Source: an uncultured Bacteroidota bacterium
GTDB taxonomy: Bacteria; Bacteroidota; Bacteroidia; 2-12-FULL-35-15
DNA: 34,183 bases
NCBI GenBank assembly: GCA_903870175.1
Contig: CAIQBY010000237.1
Coordinates: forward strand, 1 to 34,183
Direction: 5' to 3'
The position numbers and the translations under genes are program-made. Below the pieces are notes generated by a model. The model saw only the letters and a list, made by a program, of their open reading frames with translations. It had not been told where the DNA came from and did no database searches. This document shows positions 1 to 7,766 of the stretch, in pieces; positions within the stretch are counted from its first letter, which is position 1, and every line of letters starts with the position of its first letter.

Positions 1-2
1 AA

Positions 3-101
3 GAATTTGAGGAGTTATTGATTACAGAAGGATACAAAGATTTCGTAATTCCGATTGGGAGCATGAAAAGAAAGACCGAAAAAGTCGTTGAAATCATATA
101 A
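3..101 (+). CDS. 3' end of an unidentified gene (truncated by window edge)
   Basis: An open frame runs in from the left edge without a start and stops at a TAA. The visible 32 residues are charged and end in a lysine-rich stretch (SMKRKTEKVVEII). This is too little to assign a family. The last 14 bases overlap the proposed TTG start of the membrane protein that follows, which suggests the two genes are co-transcribed. Confidence 0.45.
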   Translation, partial: EFEELLITEGYKDFVIPIGSMKRKTEKVVEII

Positions 102-1533
102 TACCAGCTTTTTGAAGAAGTACATAAATATAATAAGTAGCTGGCTTGTTGCCTTGTCAGCAGCTTCCTTCCTGTTACTTTATTTTGTATTGGGTTTCTT
201 TAATCGTCCAGCCTCTGACGATATTATTTTTATTTCTATAATTAAAGGAAAAAATATTGTAGAATACATTAAATGGTTTTATGAAACCTGGAGCGGAAGG
301 TGGACGGGAAATGCTTATTTCTTTGCTGTTATGTCGGCAAGTAACGCATTTCAAACTATCCATTATTTTATGTTTATTTATTATATAATTACGCTCATAT
401 TATTTATTTACTCCATAAGTACAATTATTAAAATAGGCGCTTATAAATTATTTTTGGTTCAATTAGAAGTAAAAAAAGTAATTATTTATAGTGTTTTGTT
501 TCTTGGATCATTCTATTTTCTGACATTTCAATATATTGAAGTCTGGTGGTGGATGTGTGCCAGTGTTGATACACTTCAGGGCATTGTTTTCCTATTATTA
601 GGAACGGCCTTATTATTGAAAGAAAATAAGAAATTCATTCATTATATTTTTATCAGTTTCGCTTTTATTTATGTCGGTGGAGGGTTTGAAATATATTCTA
701 TTATAACAATTGCCATTTTCATTTTTATATTGATTTATTATTTATTCCAAAGAGACAGGGCTTTTTTTTCATTTAGTAACAATTCACTTTTAAAGGGTTT
801 GTCAATTGCGATATTATCATTTATACTTTCTTTTTCCGTAAGTATTATTTCACCAGGAAATAAAGCTAGAAGAAACTCTGTTCTTGATGAAAATAAAATC
901 GAATCAAATGGTTTAAGTATTAGTAATGTTGGCCCATTATTAAATGCTGCTGTCTTTACTCAAAAAAAATTTATTGCAGGTATTGGTTTTGCTGCATTAT
1001 GGATGCTGCTTGGAATGCAATTAAGTAATAAATCAAATGTTGTATTGGCTAAAAGTAAAATGAAATATCTCCTTCGTTTATCAGCTTTAGTTATGCTTTT
1101 TTCCATACTTATTACACTGGCATTCCAATATTTTATTCTAGACAATTCTTTTATTCCTTCACGGGGGTGGACGTTTACAAGCTTTGCAATAGCAGTCTTT
1201 TTATGTCTTTTATTTTTGTTTATTGGTTGTTATGCAAATAGTTATTCTTACATTTCCCAGTCGATTAAAATTATTCTCCCTTCAATGATGTTTATAATAT
1301 TAGTGTTTACAGTATATAAGCAATTTAATTATGTATCGAAATATGCATGTGAATACGATAAGTTAATTGCCGAATTGTTGGAGAAACAAAAAGGCGGAAA
1401 TGTAGAAACTATTTATGTAAATAATTTACCTGATTCGGGAATGCTTCTTTCAATTGATATTTCAGATAGTACTAACACAATCCCCATTAAGGAAATTCTT
1501 GATTTGAAGTATGATATTGTTGTGAAAAAATAA
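88..1533 (+). CDS. Multi-pass inner-membrane protein, DUF6056-like
   Basis: This is a 481-residue integral membrane protein with roughly ten or more hydrophobic segments (the first near residues 18-38, further ones to about residue 410) and a short hydrophilic C-terminal tail. Near the N-terminus, RPASDDIIF is followed by a WSGRW motif (about residues 40-75). An acidic pair followed by WSGR is what I associate with the DUF6056 group of glycosyltransferase-like membrane proteins; that link is from memory of the motif only. The acidic pair after the first helix would fit a lipid-linked sugar transferase fold, but no reaction can be named. The start is a TTG at 88; no in-frame ATG lies nearby. 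The base composition is very AT-rich. The gene overlaps the end of the gene to its left and converges on sucB. Confidence 0.75.
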   Translation: MKSYNTSFLKKYINIISSWLVALSAASFLLLYFVLGFFNRPASDDIIFISIIKGKNIVEYIKWFYETWSGRWTGNAYFFAVMSASNAFQTIHYFMFIYYIITLILFIYSISTIIKIGAYKLFLVQLEVKKVIIYSVLFLGSFYFLTFQYIEVWWWMCASVDTLQGIVFLLLGTALLLKENKKFIHYIFISFAFIYVGGGFEIYSIITIAIFIFILIYYLFQRDRAFFSFSNNSLLKGLSIAILSFILSFSVSIISPGNKARRNSVLDENKIESNGLSISNVGPLLNAAVFTQKKFIAGIGFAALWMLLGMQLSNKSNVVLAKSKMKYLLRLSALVMLFSILITLAFQYFILDNSFIPSRGWTFTSFAIAVFLCLLFLFIGCYANSYSYISQSIKIILPSMMFIILVFTVYKQFNYVSKYACEYDKLIAELLEKQKGGNVETIYVNNLPDSGMLLSIDISDSTNTIPIKEILDLKYDIVVKK

Positions 1534-1565
1534 AGGAAGAGAAAGTAAAAACCTTCCCCTCCTTT
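1532..1565. terminator. Possible bidirectional terminator between convergent genes
   Basis: The arms AAAGGA and TCCTTT enclose a purine/pyrimidine-skewed stretch between the stop codons of the membrane protein (+) and sucB (-). A second, overlapping pairing (GGAAG with CTTCC) is possible. The stem is short and lacks a clear T-tract on the plus strand, so this is weak. Confidence 0.25.
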
Positions 1566-1583
1566 AATTAAAATAAATAATAT

Positions 1584-2843
1584 CTACAACCCTAAAACCA
1601 CTTCGCTCGGGTCTTTTCCTCCAAACAACATTCTTGTTGGATTCTCAAGCATCTCTTTTACTTTTACCAGAAAACCAACTGATTCACGTCCGTCAATTAT
1701 TCGATGGTCGTAGGATAGAGCGACATACATCATCGGACGAATAACCACCTGGCCGTTAACAGCCACAGGGCGTTCAACAACATTGTGCATTCCAAGTATT
1801 GCGCTTTGCGGCGGATTAATAATAGGAGTGCTCATCATCGAGCCAAAAACCCCGCCATTTGTAATGGTGAAAGTACCGCCTGTCATATCGTCCAAAGTAA
1901 TTTTATTATCGCGAGCTTTCACAGCAAGGTTTTTAATCGAGGTTTCTATTTCCGCCAGACTCATTTGCTCGGCATTGCGAAGAACCGGCACGACCAAGCC
2001 TTTGGGCGCACTCACTGCTATTCCAATATCAGCATATTTATGGTAAACTATTTCGTCGCCGTCAATCATTGCATTCACTGCCGGAAAATGATTCAATGCT
2101 TCGGTTACCGCCTTTGTAAAGAAACTCATAAAACCAAGATTTGTTCCATGTACTTCCTTGAATTTATCTTTGTATTTGGCGCGCATAGTGTAAATGGCAC
2201 TCATATCCACTTCATTGAAAGTAGTAAGCATTGCCGTTTCATTTTTTACAGCAACTAATCGCTGTGCAAGTTTCTTGCGCAACGGCGACATTTTTGTCCG
2301 GTCGGTATTTCTGCTACCCCCCCATTTTGCTGTAACAGAAGAATCAAAACCGGCTGACAAAGTATTTAAAACATCTCCTTTTGTTATGCGTCCATCTTTA
2401 CCAGAAGCAACAATTTTATTTGCAGGAATATTATTTTCATCCATTAGTTTTTTTGCAGCAGGCGAAGGAGTTCCATTGGCATAAGAAGTTGTTTGTTGTT
2501 TGTTGATAGTTGTTGGTGTCGCTTCTTTAACTGCCTCTACAGTTGCCTTTGCACTTTCCACTTTCACACTTTCTTCTTTCTTCCCCACCTTCTTTTCACC
2601 TTTTACCGAAGTATCAATCGTACAAACTACCTGTCCTACTTTTACAGTATCGCCTTCTGCAGCCATTGTTTTTATTGCGCCCGACTCTTCTGCATTAATA
2701 GTCAATGTTGCTTTATCAGAATCTATTTCCGCCACCACTTCATCTTTCTCTACATATTCACCGTCTTTTTTTACCCAGCGGGCAATCACTACTTCTGTAA
2801 TCGATTCGCCCGGACTCGGTACTTTCATTTCTATTATTGCCAT
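1584..2843 (-). CDS. sucB: Dihydrolipoamide succinyltransferase, E2 of 2-oxoglutarate dehydrogenase
   Basis: This is the E2 core of the oxidative 2-oxoglutarate dehydrogenase complex (TCA cycle, cytosol). It transfers the succinyl group from the E1-bound intermediate to CoA through a swinging lipoyl arm. The order is classical: one N-terminal lipoyl domain with the modified lysine in DSDKAT (Lys44), a charged Ala/Lys/Val-rich linker, a peripheral-subunit-binding domain (about residues 125-160), then the catalytic domain ending in [10 protein letters not shown] with catalytic His380 and Asp384. The 419-residue length is normal for SucB. It lies 67 bp downstream of sucA on the same strand, with a hairpin between them. 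The E3 subunit is not in the window. Confidence 0.97.
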   Translation of the reverse strand: MAIIEMKVPSPGESITEVVIARWVKKDGEYVEKDEVVAEIDSDKATLTINAEESGAIKTMAAEGDTVKVGQVVCTIDTSVKGEKKVGKKEESVKVESAKATVEAVKEATPTTINKQQTTSYANGTPSPAAKKLMDENNIPANKIVASGKDGRITKGDVLNTLSAGFDSSVTAKWGGSRNTDRTKMSPLRKKLAQRLVAVKNETAMLTTFNEVDMSAIYTMRAKYKDKFKEVHGTNLGFMSFFTKAVTEALNHFPAVNAMIDGDEIVYHKYADIGIAVSAPKGLVVPVLRNAEQMSLAEIETSIKNLAVKARDNKITLDDMTGGTFTITNGGVFGSMMSTPIINPPQSAILGMHNVVERPVAVNGQVVIRPMMYVALSYDHRIIDGRESVGFLVKVKEMLENPTRMLFGGKDPSEVVLGL

Positions 2844-2868
2844 TTTATTTATGTATTAAGTATTATAT

Positions 2869-2902
2869 ATTATGTACAGTATCTTAATACTCTGTACATA
2901 AT
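2869..2902. repeat. Intergenic hairpin between sucA and sucB
   Basis: The perfect 11-bp arms ATTATGTACAG (2869-2879) and CTGTACATAAT (2892-2902) surround a loop that contains a further GTAT/ATAC pairing. The outward flanks are also nearly complementary. It is AT-rich with no T-tract in the direction of transcription, so it looks more like a palindromic repeat, mRNA-processing or stability element than a terminator. It could set the sucA:sucB ratio. Confidence 0.5.
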
Positions 2903-2910
2903 ACATAATA

Positions 2911-5634
2911 CTATTTATTTACTAATTGTTTTGTAAACACAGCGTTTATAATGCTTTCCTGTTGCTGATTATGCAACTTACCATATCCTGTAGCCGGACT
3001 CGCACTTGCTTCTCTGCCTACATATTTTAAATTCACTTCACGGAATTTACTTTGCATATATATCCAGGCACCCATGTTTTCGGGCTCTTCCTGTACCCAA
3101 AGATATTCTTTCGCATTTGAATATTTTTTCAGCACTTCTTTCAGTTGGATAATTGGCAATGGATACAACTGCTCCACACGAACAATTGCAATATCTTCAT
3201 TCCCTTCTTTTTGTTTGTATTCAATCAAATCATAATATATTTTTCCACTGCAGAAAGCAATCTTCTTTACTGATTTTGCTTTTGTTGTTTCATCATCTAT
3301 TACTTCCTGAAAGTTTTTTTCTGTAAAATCTTTCAACGATGAAACGCAAGTTGGATAACGCAAAAGTTTCTTTGGAGTGAAACAGATTAATGGTTTTCTG
3401 AAATCACGCTTTATCTGTCGGCGAAGCACGTGGAACTGATTTGCAGGTGTTGTACAGTTTACAATTTGTAAATTGTTTTCAGCGCATTGCTGTAAAAAAC
3501 GTTCAATTCTTGCGCTAGAATGTTCCGGTCCCATTCCTTCATAACCGTGTGGCAACAGCATTACCAAGCCAGTCATTCTTCGCCATTTATATTCTGAAGA
3601 AGTAATATACTGGTCAATTATAATTTGTGCTCCGTTGAAAAAATCGCCGAACTGCGCTTCCCATATTGTCAATGCATTCGGCACTGCCATTGAGTATCCA
3701 AACTCAAAACCAAGTACTCCATATTCCGAAAGCAGGGAATTATAAATGGTTAATTTTCCTTTTGCACCAATATTATTCAATGGTATATATTTTTCTTCCG
3801 AATCCTCGAAAGTAACAACGGCATGTCGGTGAGAAAAAGTTCCGCGTTCCACATCCTGTCCGCTGAAACGAACATTCGTTCCATCGTTCATCAATGTTGC
3901 ATACGCCATTAACTCGCCCATTGCCCAATCGTATTTATCATTGGTAATCATTGCTGCGCGGTCGTCAAACAGCTTTTTTACTTTATTGAAAAACGGTTTA
4001 TCCTTCGGCAGTTCAACAGTTTTCTTAGCAATCTCCAAAAATGTTTTCTTGTCAATGGAAGTATCCGGTGATTTATCAAATGCTGTTGCATCAGCCATTT
4101 TAAAGCCATTCCATTGTCCTTTCAGGAAAGAAGTTATTTTCGTTTTCTCTCTTTGCTTTGCCAAATCAAGTTTTTCCTGCAGCAACTCCCTGAAGTTTTT
4201 CTCTACATCCTTTGCATAATCAGTATCTATAATGCCTTCAGCAATTAATTTATCTGTATAAATATCTTTAGGATTTGGATGAGAAGCAATTGCTTTATAT
4301 AAAAGAGGCTGTGTGAAACGCGGTTCATCGCCTTCGTTATGCCCGTATTTACGATAACACAGCACATCTATAAATACATCGCGATGGAATTTCTGACGGA
4401 ATTCCATTGCCATCTGTGAAACAAAAACCAGTGCTTCCACATCATCTCCGTTCACGTGAAACACAGGCGACAGCGTCACTTTAGCCACATCCGTACAATA
4501 TGTGGACGAACGCCCATCGAGATAATTGGTAGTAAATCCTATCTGATTATTGATGACAACATGTATCGTTCCTCCGGTTTTATATCCTTCCAGCTGCGAC
4601 ATCTGCAATACTTCATACACTACGCCCTGGCCCGCCAACGCTGCATCTCCATGTATCAATATTGGGCAGACTTTATGAATATCTCCTTTGTGAATAGTAT
4701 CAATTTTCGCTCTGCAGATTCCTTCCACAATAGGGTCTACGGTTTCCAAGTGAGATGGATTAGGAGTAAGGCTCAAGTGGAAACTGTTGCCGTTATCGGT
4801 TATCCGGTCGTTGGAGTATCCCTGATGATATTTTACATCGCCGTCAAAATCCACGTCTTCGGTAAGGTATCCTTCAAATTCAGAAAATACATCTTCAAAT
4901 TTTTTATGAAGAATATTGGTAAGTATGTTCAAACGTCCGCGGTGAGCCATTCCTATCACATAGTCCTTTACTCCCAAATCGGCACCACATTCGCAAACAG
5001 TATCCAGTGAAGGTATTGCAGCTTCTGCTCCTTCCATCGAGAAACGTTTCTGTCCCACGAATTTAGTATGCAGGAAGTTTTCGAATATCACAGCCTGATT
5101 AAGTTTATCAAGTATAGTAAGCTTTTCGAGATTTGAAAAAGCAGGAGTATTCCTCGAGTTTTCCATTTTGGTCTGCAGCCAACTAACTACTTCAGGTGTG
5201 CGGACATATAAATATTCGGCACCTATCGATTGGCAATACGTCTGATGAAGATGTGCAATAATATCCTTCAGTTTGGCAGGTCCTATTCCTATTTGCACTC
5301 CGGCATGGAACACTGTTTCCAAATCGGCATTGGACAATCCGAAATTCTCGACATCCAAAGTAGGCGTATATTTTCTGCGTTCGCGCACCGGATTGGTAAC
5401 TGTGAACAGGTGACCACGCTGCCTGTAGCCGTTTATAAGATTGATAACATCAAATTCCTTTTTTACACTGGAAGGTATCTCACCGGCTTCTTCATAATTT
5501 TTTCTTGCAAATTCGAACCCTGAAAAGAACTGTTTCCAGCCACTTTCCACCGAATCGGCATCTTTCAAATATTGTTGAAATAATTCTTCAATCGCTATTG
5601 TATCGGCATTGCCTAAATACGAAAATTTGTCCAT
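2911..5634 (-). CDS. sucA: 2-Oxoglutarate dehydrogenase E1 component
   Basis: This thiamine-diphosphate E1 decarboxylates 2-oxoglutarate and succinylates the lipoyl group of SucB. At 907 residues it has the usual length. The N-terminal motif near residues 1-40 (FSYLGNADTIAIEELFQQYL, then GWKQFFSGFE) is the E1o E2-binding segment. GMAHRGRLN (about residue 230) and HGDAALAGQGVVYE (about residue 330) are signature active-site and ThDP-binding stretches. The C-terminal part carries the transketolase-like domain with GHGYEGMGPEHSSAR-type sequence (here LPHGYEGMGPEHSSAR). The sucAB pair is transcribed leftward, divergent from a large operon that encodes ferredoxin-dependent 2-oxoacid oxidoreductases, including a KorDABC set that could serve the same TCA step under low oxygen. 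Confidence 0.97.
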   Translation of the reverse strand: MDKFSYLGNADTIAIEELFQQYLKDADSVESGWKQFFSGFEFARKNYEEAGEIPSSVKKEFDVINLINGYRQRGHLFTVTNPVRERRKYTPTLDVENFGLSNADLETVFHAGVQIGIGPAKLKDIIAHLHQTYCQSIGAEYLYVRTPEVVSWLQTKMENSRNTPAFSNLEKLTILDKLNQAVIFENFLHTKFVGQKRFSMEGAEAAIPSLDTVCECGADLGVKDYVIGMAHRGRLNILTNILHKKFEDVFSEFEGYLTEDVDFDGDVKYHQGYSNDRITDNGNSFHLSLTPNPSHLETVDPIVEGICRAKIDTIHKGDIHKVCPILIHGDAALAGQGVVYEVLQMSQLEGYKTGGTIHVVINNQIGFTTNYLDGRSSTYCTDVAKVTLSPVFHVNGDDVEALVFVSQMAMEFRQKFHRDVFIDVLCYRKYGHNEGDEPRFTQPLLYKAIASHPNPKDIYTDKLIAEGIIDTDYAKDVEKNFRELLQEKLDLAKQREKTKITSFLKGQWNGFKMADATAFDKSPDTSIDKKTFLEIAKKTVELPKDKPFFNKVKKLFDDRAAMITNDKYDWAMGELMAYATLMNDGTNVRFSGQDVERGTFSHRHAVVTFEDSEEKYIPLNNIGAKGKLTIYNSLLSEYGVLGFEFGYSMAVPNALTIWEAQFGDFFNGAQIIIDQYITSSEYKWRRMTGLVMLLPHGYEGMGPEHSSARIERFLQQCAENNLQIVNCTTPANQFHVLRRQIKRDFRKPLICFTPKKLLRYPTCVSSLKDFTEKNFQEVIDDETTKAKSVKKIAFCSGKIYYDLIEYKQKEGNEDIAIVRVEQLYPLPIIQLKEVLKKYSNAKEYLWVQEEPENMGAWIYMQSKFREVNLKYVGREASASPATGYGKLHNQQQESIINAVFTKQLVNK

Positions 5635-5661
5635 CGCTCTATCTCTCTATTTTAAGGAATA

Positions 5662-5669
5662 CAAAAATA
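5662..5669 (-). promoter_or_regulatory. Candidate -7 box of the sucA promoter
   Basis: Read on the minus strand this is TATTTTTG, a match to the Bacteroidota -7 consensus TAnnTTTG, about 28 bp upstream of the sucA start codon. I see no good TTTG -33 partner at the usual spacing, so the assignment rests on one box and its position. Confidence 0.4.
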
Positions 5670-5779
5670 CTGATTTATATCATTCATTATTTTATTCTTT
5701 TTTATATAAGTCCATTGGATTTTGAATCGGTGTTTAAAAAAAGCACTATATTTCCAGTGGACTTTTTTGTTTGAAACGT

Positions 5780-5820
5780 ATTAAAACCTTCAAGATTTTC
5801 AAAATCTTGAAGGTTTTAAT
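5780..5820. repeat. Perfect 20-bp hairpin, palindromic repeat element
   Basis: Two 20-base arms (core AAAACCTTCAAGATTTT and its complement) are separated by a single C and form a perfect 41-base palindrome. It lies in the sucA upstream region. The sequence resembles short palindromic elements that recur in intergenic DNA of many Bacteroidota; this is recognition from memory, not a search. It could act as a transcription barrier between the two divergent units. Confidence 0.7.
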
Positions 5821-5886
5821 TTTAAAGATGAGTTAGTTTTAATTTCTGCTTTTTTCGTTTGCTTTAAAAGTACTTCCAAATTCACG

Positions 5887-6003
5887 CGACGTGTGTCATT
5901 TTCCAATTGACGTGTGTCATTTCCAATTTGACGTGTGTCATTTGGCATTTGACGTGTGTCATTTCCAATTTGACGTGTGTCATTTGCCAAATGACGTGTG
6001 TCA
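5887..6003. repeat. Six phased copies of a 21-bp repeat with palindromic core (TGACGTGTGTCA)
   Basis: The core TGACGTGTGTCA occurs at 5887 (first base C instead of T), 5908, 5929, 5950, 5971 and 5992, exactly 21 bp apart each time. The 9-bp spacers vary (TTTCCAATT, TTTGGCATT, TTTGCCAAA), while the 12-bp core is invariant from copy two onward and has dyad arms TGAC...GTCA. A period of 21 bp is two helical turns, so all cores face the same side of the helix, as in iteron or multi-operator arrays. The array also reads on the minus strand as a 63-residue frame of NDTRQ-type heptads (5990-5799). That follows from the period being a multiple of three, so I treat it as a DNA repeat first. Confidence 0.8.
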
Positions 6004-6094
6004 GGCGAACATTTACGTGCTTTTTTACTAAAATTCAGAAATCTTTAGGTGTTTTGTAGTGACGAATGATTTCGAGCACCAATTATTTTATAAG

Positions 6095-6102
6095 TACTTT
6101 TG
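6095..6102 (+). promoter_or_regulatory. Candidate -7 box upstream of the lipoprotein remnant
   Basis: TACTTTTG matches TAnnTTTG and lies 16 bases before the TTG start of the broken lipoprotein gene. No convincing TTTG box lies 17-23 bp upstream. It may be a leftover of the promoter of that gene. Confidence 0.3.
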
Positions 6103-6118
6103 TGTAAGTCTAATTATT

Positions 6119-6297
6119 TTGAAAAAGATAAAATACATATTAATATTGATTTTTATTCCTCTTTCATTTTTTTATCCTGTAAGAAGAATAAAGATAATGA
6201 AATACATACAGTTTCGTGTAAAGTAACAGATGCTATAACCCCGTTCGACGTAGCGGACGCTACGTCGCTCTTAACAAGGCGTCCCGCCTTTAAATGA
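6119..6297 (+). pseudogene. Lipoprotein remnant, frameshifted at a T7 tract
   Basis: A TTG-started frame begins MKKIKYILILIFIPLSFF, a typical lipoprotein signal peptide, and then loses frame at seven Ts (6167-6173). The frame that continues the lipobox (LSCKKNKDNEIHTVSCKV) is the +1-base frame; with eight Ts the two join into one reading frame ending at 6297. The last 20 or so residues are encoded by the palindromic element at 6246-6290, so the 3' part of the original gene has been replaced. I conclude this is a dead short lipoprotein gene; its function is unknown. Confidence 0.5.
6246..6290. repeat. Double-hairpin palindromic element
   Basis: Two perfect stems lie close together. CGACGTAGCG pairs with CGCTACGTCG across a GA loop (6246-6267), and AAGGCG pairs with CGCCTT across TCC (6276-6290). 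Both are GC-rich in an AT-rich surrounding. The paired-hairpin form resembles REP/BIME-like elements. It overlaps the 3' end of the lipoprotein remnant. From 6298 to about 6556 I see no gene, repeat or RNA that I can support. Confidence 0.6.
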
Positions 6298-6556
6298 AAT
6301 GAAAGAAAAAGCCCAGAGGACTTGTCATTTATGACATAGCGGAACACTACACCAAACAATGTCCAATAATAGTCAACACAAACCCGATAAAACTTTATAA
6401 AGAACACCACTCTTCCAACTGCACCTTATTGTAGCCGAAAGCAGGGAGGAACTTAATAAATAGCAGTAAGGAAATTCGCTCAAAACATAAAATAGTTACC
6501 TGCGCTTTGCAAATTCCCACTTTATGACTTTCGTTGGTAGCTGATATATATCATAG

Positions 6557-6584
6557 TTTGCTGATTTAACTATAAATAGCTTTG
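6557..6584 (+). promoter_or_regulatory. Candidate promoter of the large 2-oxoacid oxidoreductase operon
   Basis: TTTG at 6557-6560 and TAGCTTTG at 6577-6584 match the Bacteroidota -33 (TTTG) and -7 (TAnnTTTG) boxes with 16 bp between, slightly short of the usual spacing. The -7 box ends 33 bp before the first ATG at 6618, giving a short leader. No other promoter-like pair was seen closer to the operon start. Confidence 0.5.
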
Positions 6585-6617
6585 TGTAATTAAATAAAAC
6601 ACAGCCACGCAAAATAG

Positions 6618-7745
6618 ATGATGGAAGCAGCCGTAAAAGAATCGCGATTGATAATGGATGGCTCTGAATTGATAATAGAGTCGCTGGCTCGCGCCGGTGC
6701 TGATGTATTTATTGGATATCCGATAACGCCTGCCAATCTTTTATACTCTTATTCTCAGGAACGTCTTCCTTCGTTTTTTGCTGCACCGGATGAAATTTCC
6801 ACGCTGCAATGGATGTGCGGATATGCAACAACAGGGAAGTTTCCTGTGACAGCCTCTTCGTTTCCGGGGTTTGCGCTGATGCTCGAATCGGTGAATATGG
6901 CATACATGATGGAGTTGCCGATGCTGATAATACTTGTTCAGCGCCTTGGACCTGCAACAGGAACAGCTACTTGCGGAGCTCAGGGAGATTTGGCATTGCT
7001 GAATGGTGCTATTTCAGGAGGGTTTTCGTTGCCAGTGGTAAGTATTTCCAATATGAAAGACTGCTGGGAGATGCCTGCAAAAGCAATGCAAATGGCTATC
7101 GACTTGAGAACGCCTGTGGTATTTCTTACTTCGAAGGAAGAGATAATGACGCTTGCCAGTTTCTCGATTGCAAAACTTAATGCAATAAATAAAATAGAAC
7201 GGAAATTTTATGAGGGCGATGAAACATACGTGCCTTATAAAACAGGGGAATCAATGGTTCCTGAATTTCTGCCGGTAGGTAATTCAAAACATCAGGTACG
7301 GTTTACTGCTTCCACTCACGACCAGAAAGGAATTATTCAGAACACTTCGAAAGAAGCCATTGACAATACAAAGCGGCTGGAATACAAACACAGACAAAAT
7401 CATAAACAGCATTTGTTTTATGATTATGATGAACAGAATGGAGCGGAGACACTTTTGATTTCGTATGGAATTACAAGTGCTGCAAGCAGGGAAGCAGTGA
7501 AAAACATAAGAGAAGAGGGAGGAAAAGTTTCGCTGTTGAAAGTGAAAACAATGTTGCCTGTGCCGCCGGTGTATTTTGAACTAATGGATAAGTATAAAAA
7601 AATGGTGATAGCAGAAGAGAATCTTTCGGGACAATTCAGGAATATTCTTTTTGGCGAGCGGGGAAATAAAAATGTAAAAGGAGTGAACGGAATTGCGGAA
7701 ATGATAACTCCTGCAAGAATTATGGATGCTGTTTTGTGTGAATAA
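6618..7745 (+). CDS. 2-Oxoacid:acceptor oxidoreductase, alpha subunit (KorA/PorA-like)
   Basis: This is the alpha subunit of a thiamine-diphosphate, iron-sulfur 2-oxoacid oxidoreductase (2-oxoacid + CoA + oxidised ferredoxin to acyl-CoA + CO2 + reduced ferredoxin). GYPITPANLLYSY (about residues 34-46) is the YPITP signature of the pyrimidine-binding domain. A transketolase C-terminal-like domain fills about residues 270-370 (LLISYGITSAASREAV). At 375 residues it has the length of a standalone alpha subunit without fused ferredoxin. It starts the operon at a double ATG and is followed after 21 bp by its beta-gamma partner. It is only loosely like the second alpha subunit in this operon (11897-13024), so the two presumably differ in substrate. 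The substrate cannot be read from the sequence. Confidence 0.88.
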   Translation: MMEAAVKESRLIMDGSELIIESLARAGADVFIGYPITPANLLYSYSQERLPSFFAAPDEISTLQWMCGYATTGKFPVTASSFPGFALMLESVNMAYMMELPMLIILVQRLGPATGTATCGAQGDLALLNGAISGGFSLPVVSISNMKDCWEMPAKAMQMAIDLRTPVVFLTSKEEIMTLASFSIAKLNAINKIERKFYEGDETYVPYKTGESMVPEFLPVGNSKHQVRFTASTHDQKGIIQNTSKEAIDNTKRLEYKHRQNHKQHLFYDYDEQNGAETLLISYGITSAASREAVKNIREEGGKVSLLKVKTMLPVPPVYFELMDKYKKMVIAEENLSGQFRNILFGERGNKNVKGVNGIAEMITPARIMDAVLCE

Positions 7746-7766
7746 ACAGGAAAAAAGCAAGACGAT

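Noticed and set aside
1785-5774. Several plus-strand frames of 90-180 codons opposite sucA and sucB
   Set aside because: They are antisense shadows of strongly conserved genes, with compositionally odd proteins rich in His, Cys and Phe.
5799-5990. A 63-residue minus-strand frame made of NDTRQ heptads
   Set aside because: It is the automatic translation of a 21-bp repeat (7 codons) with no stop, it ends inside a perfect palindrome, and has no start context. Kept as a DNA repeat, with the protein option noted.
5887-6003. CRISPR array
   Set aside because: Repeats of 12 bp with 9-bp spacers are far too short, spacers are near-identical, and no cas gene is present.
6153-6410. An 85-residue minus-strand frame
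   Set aside because: It reads mostly through the palindromic element and the antisense of the lipoprotein remnant, with no family resemblance.
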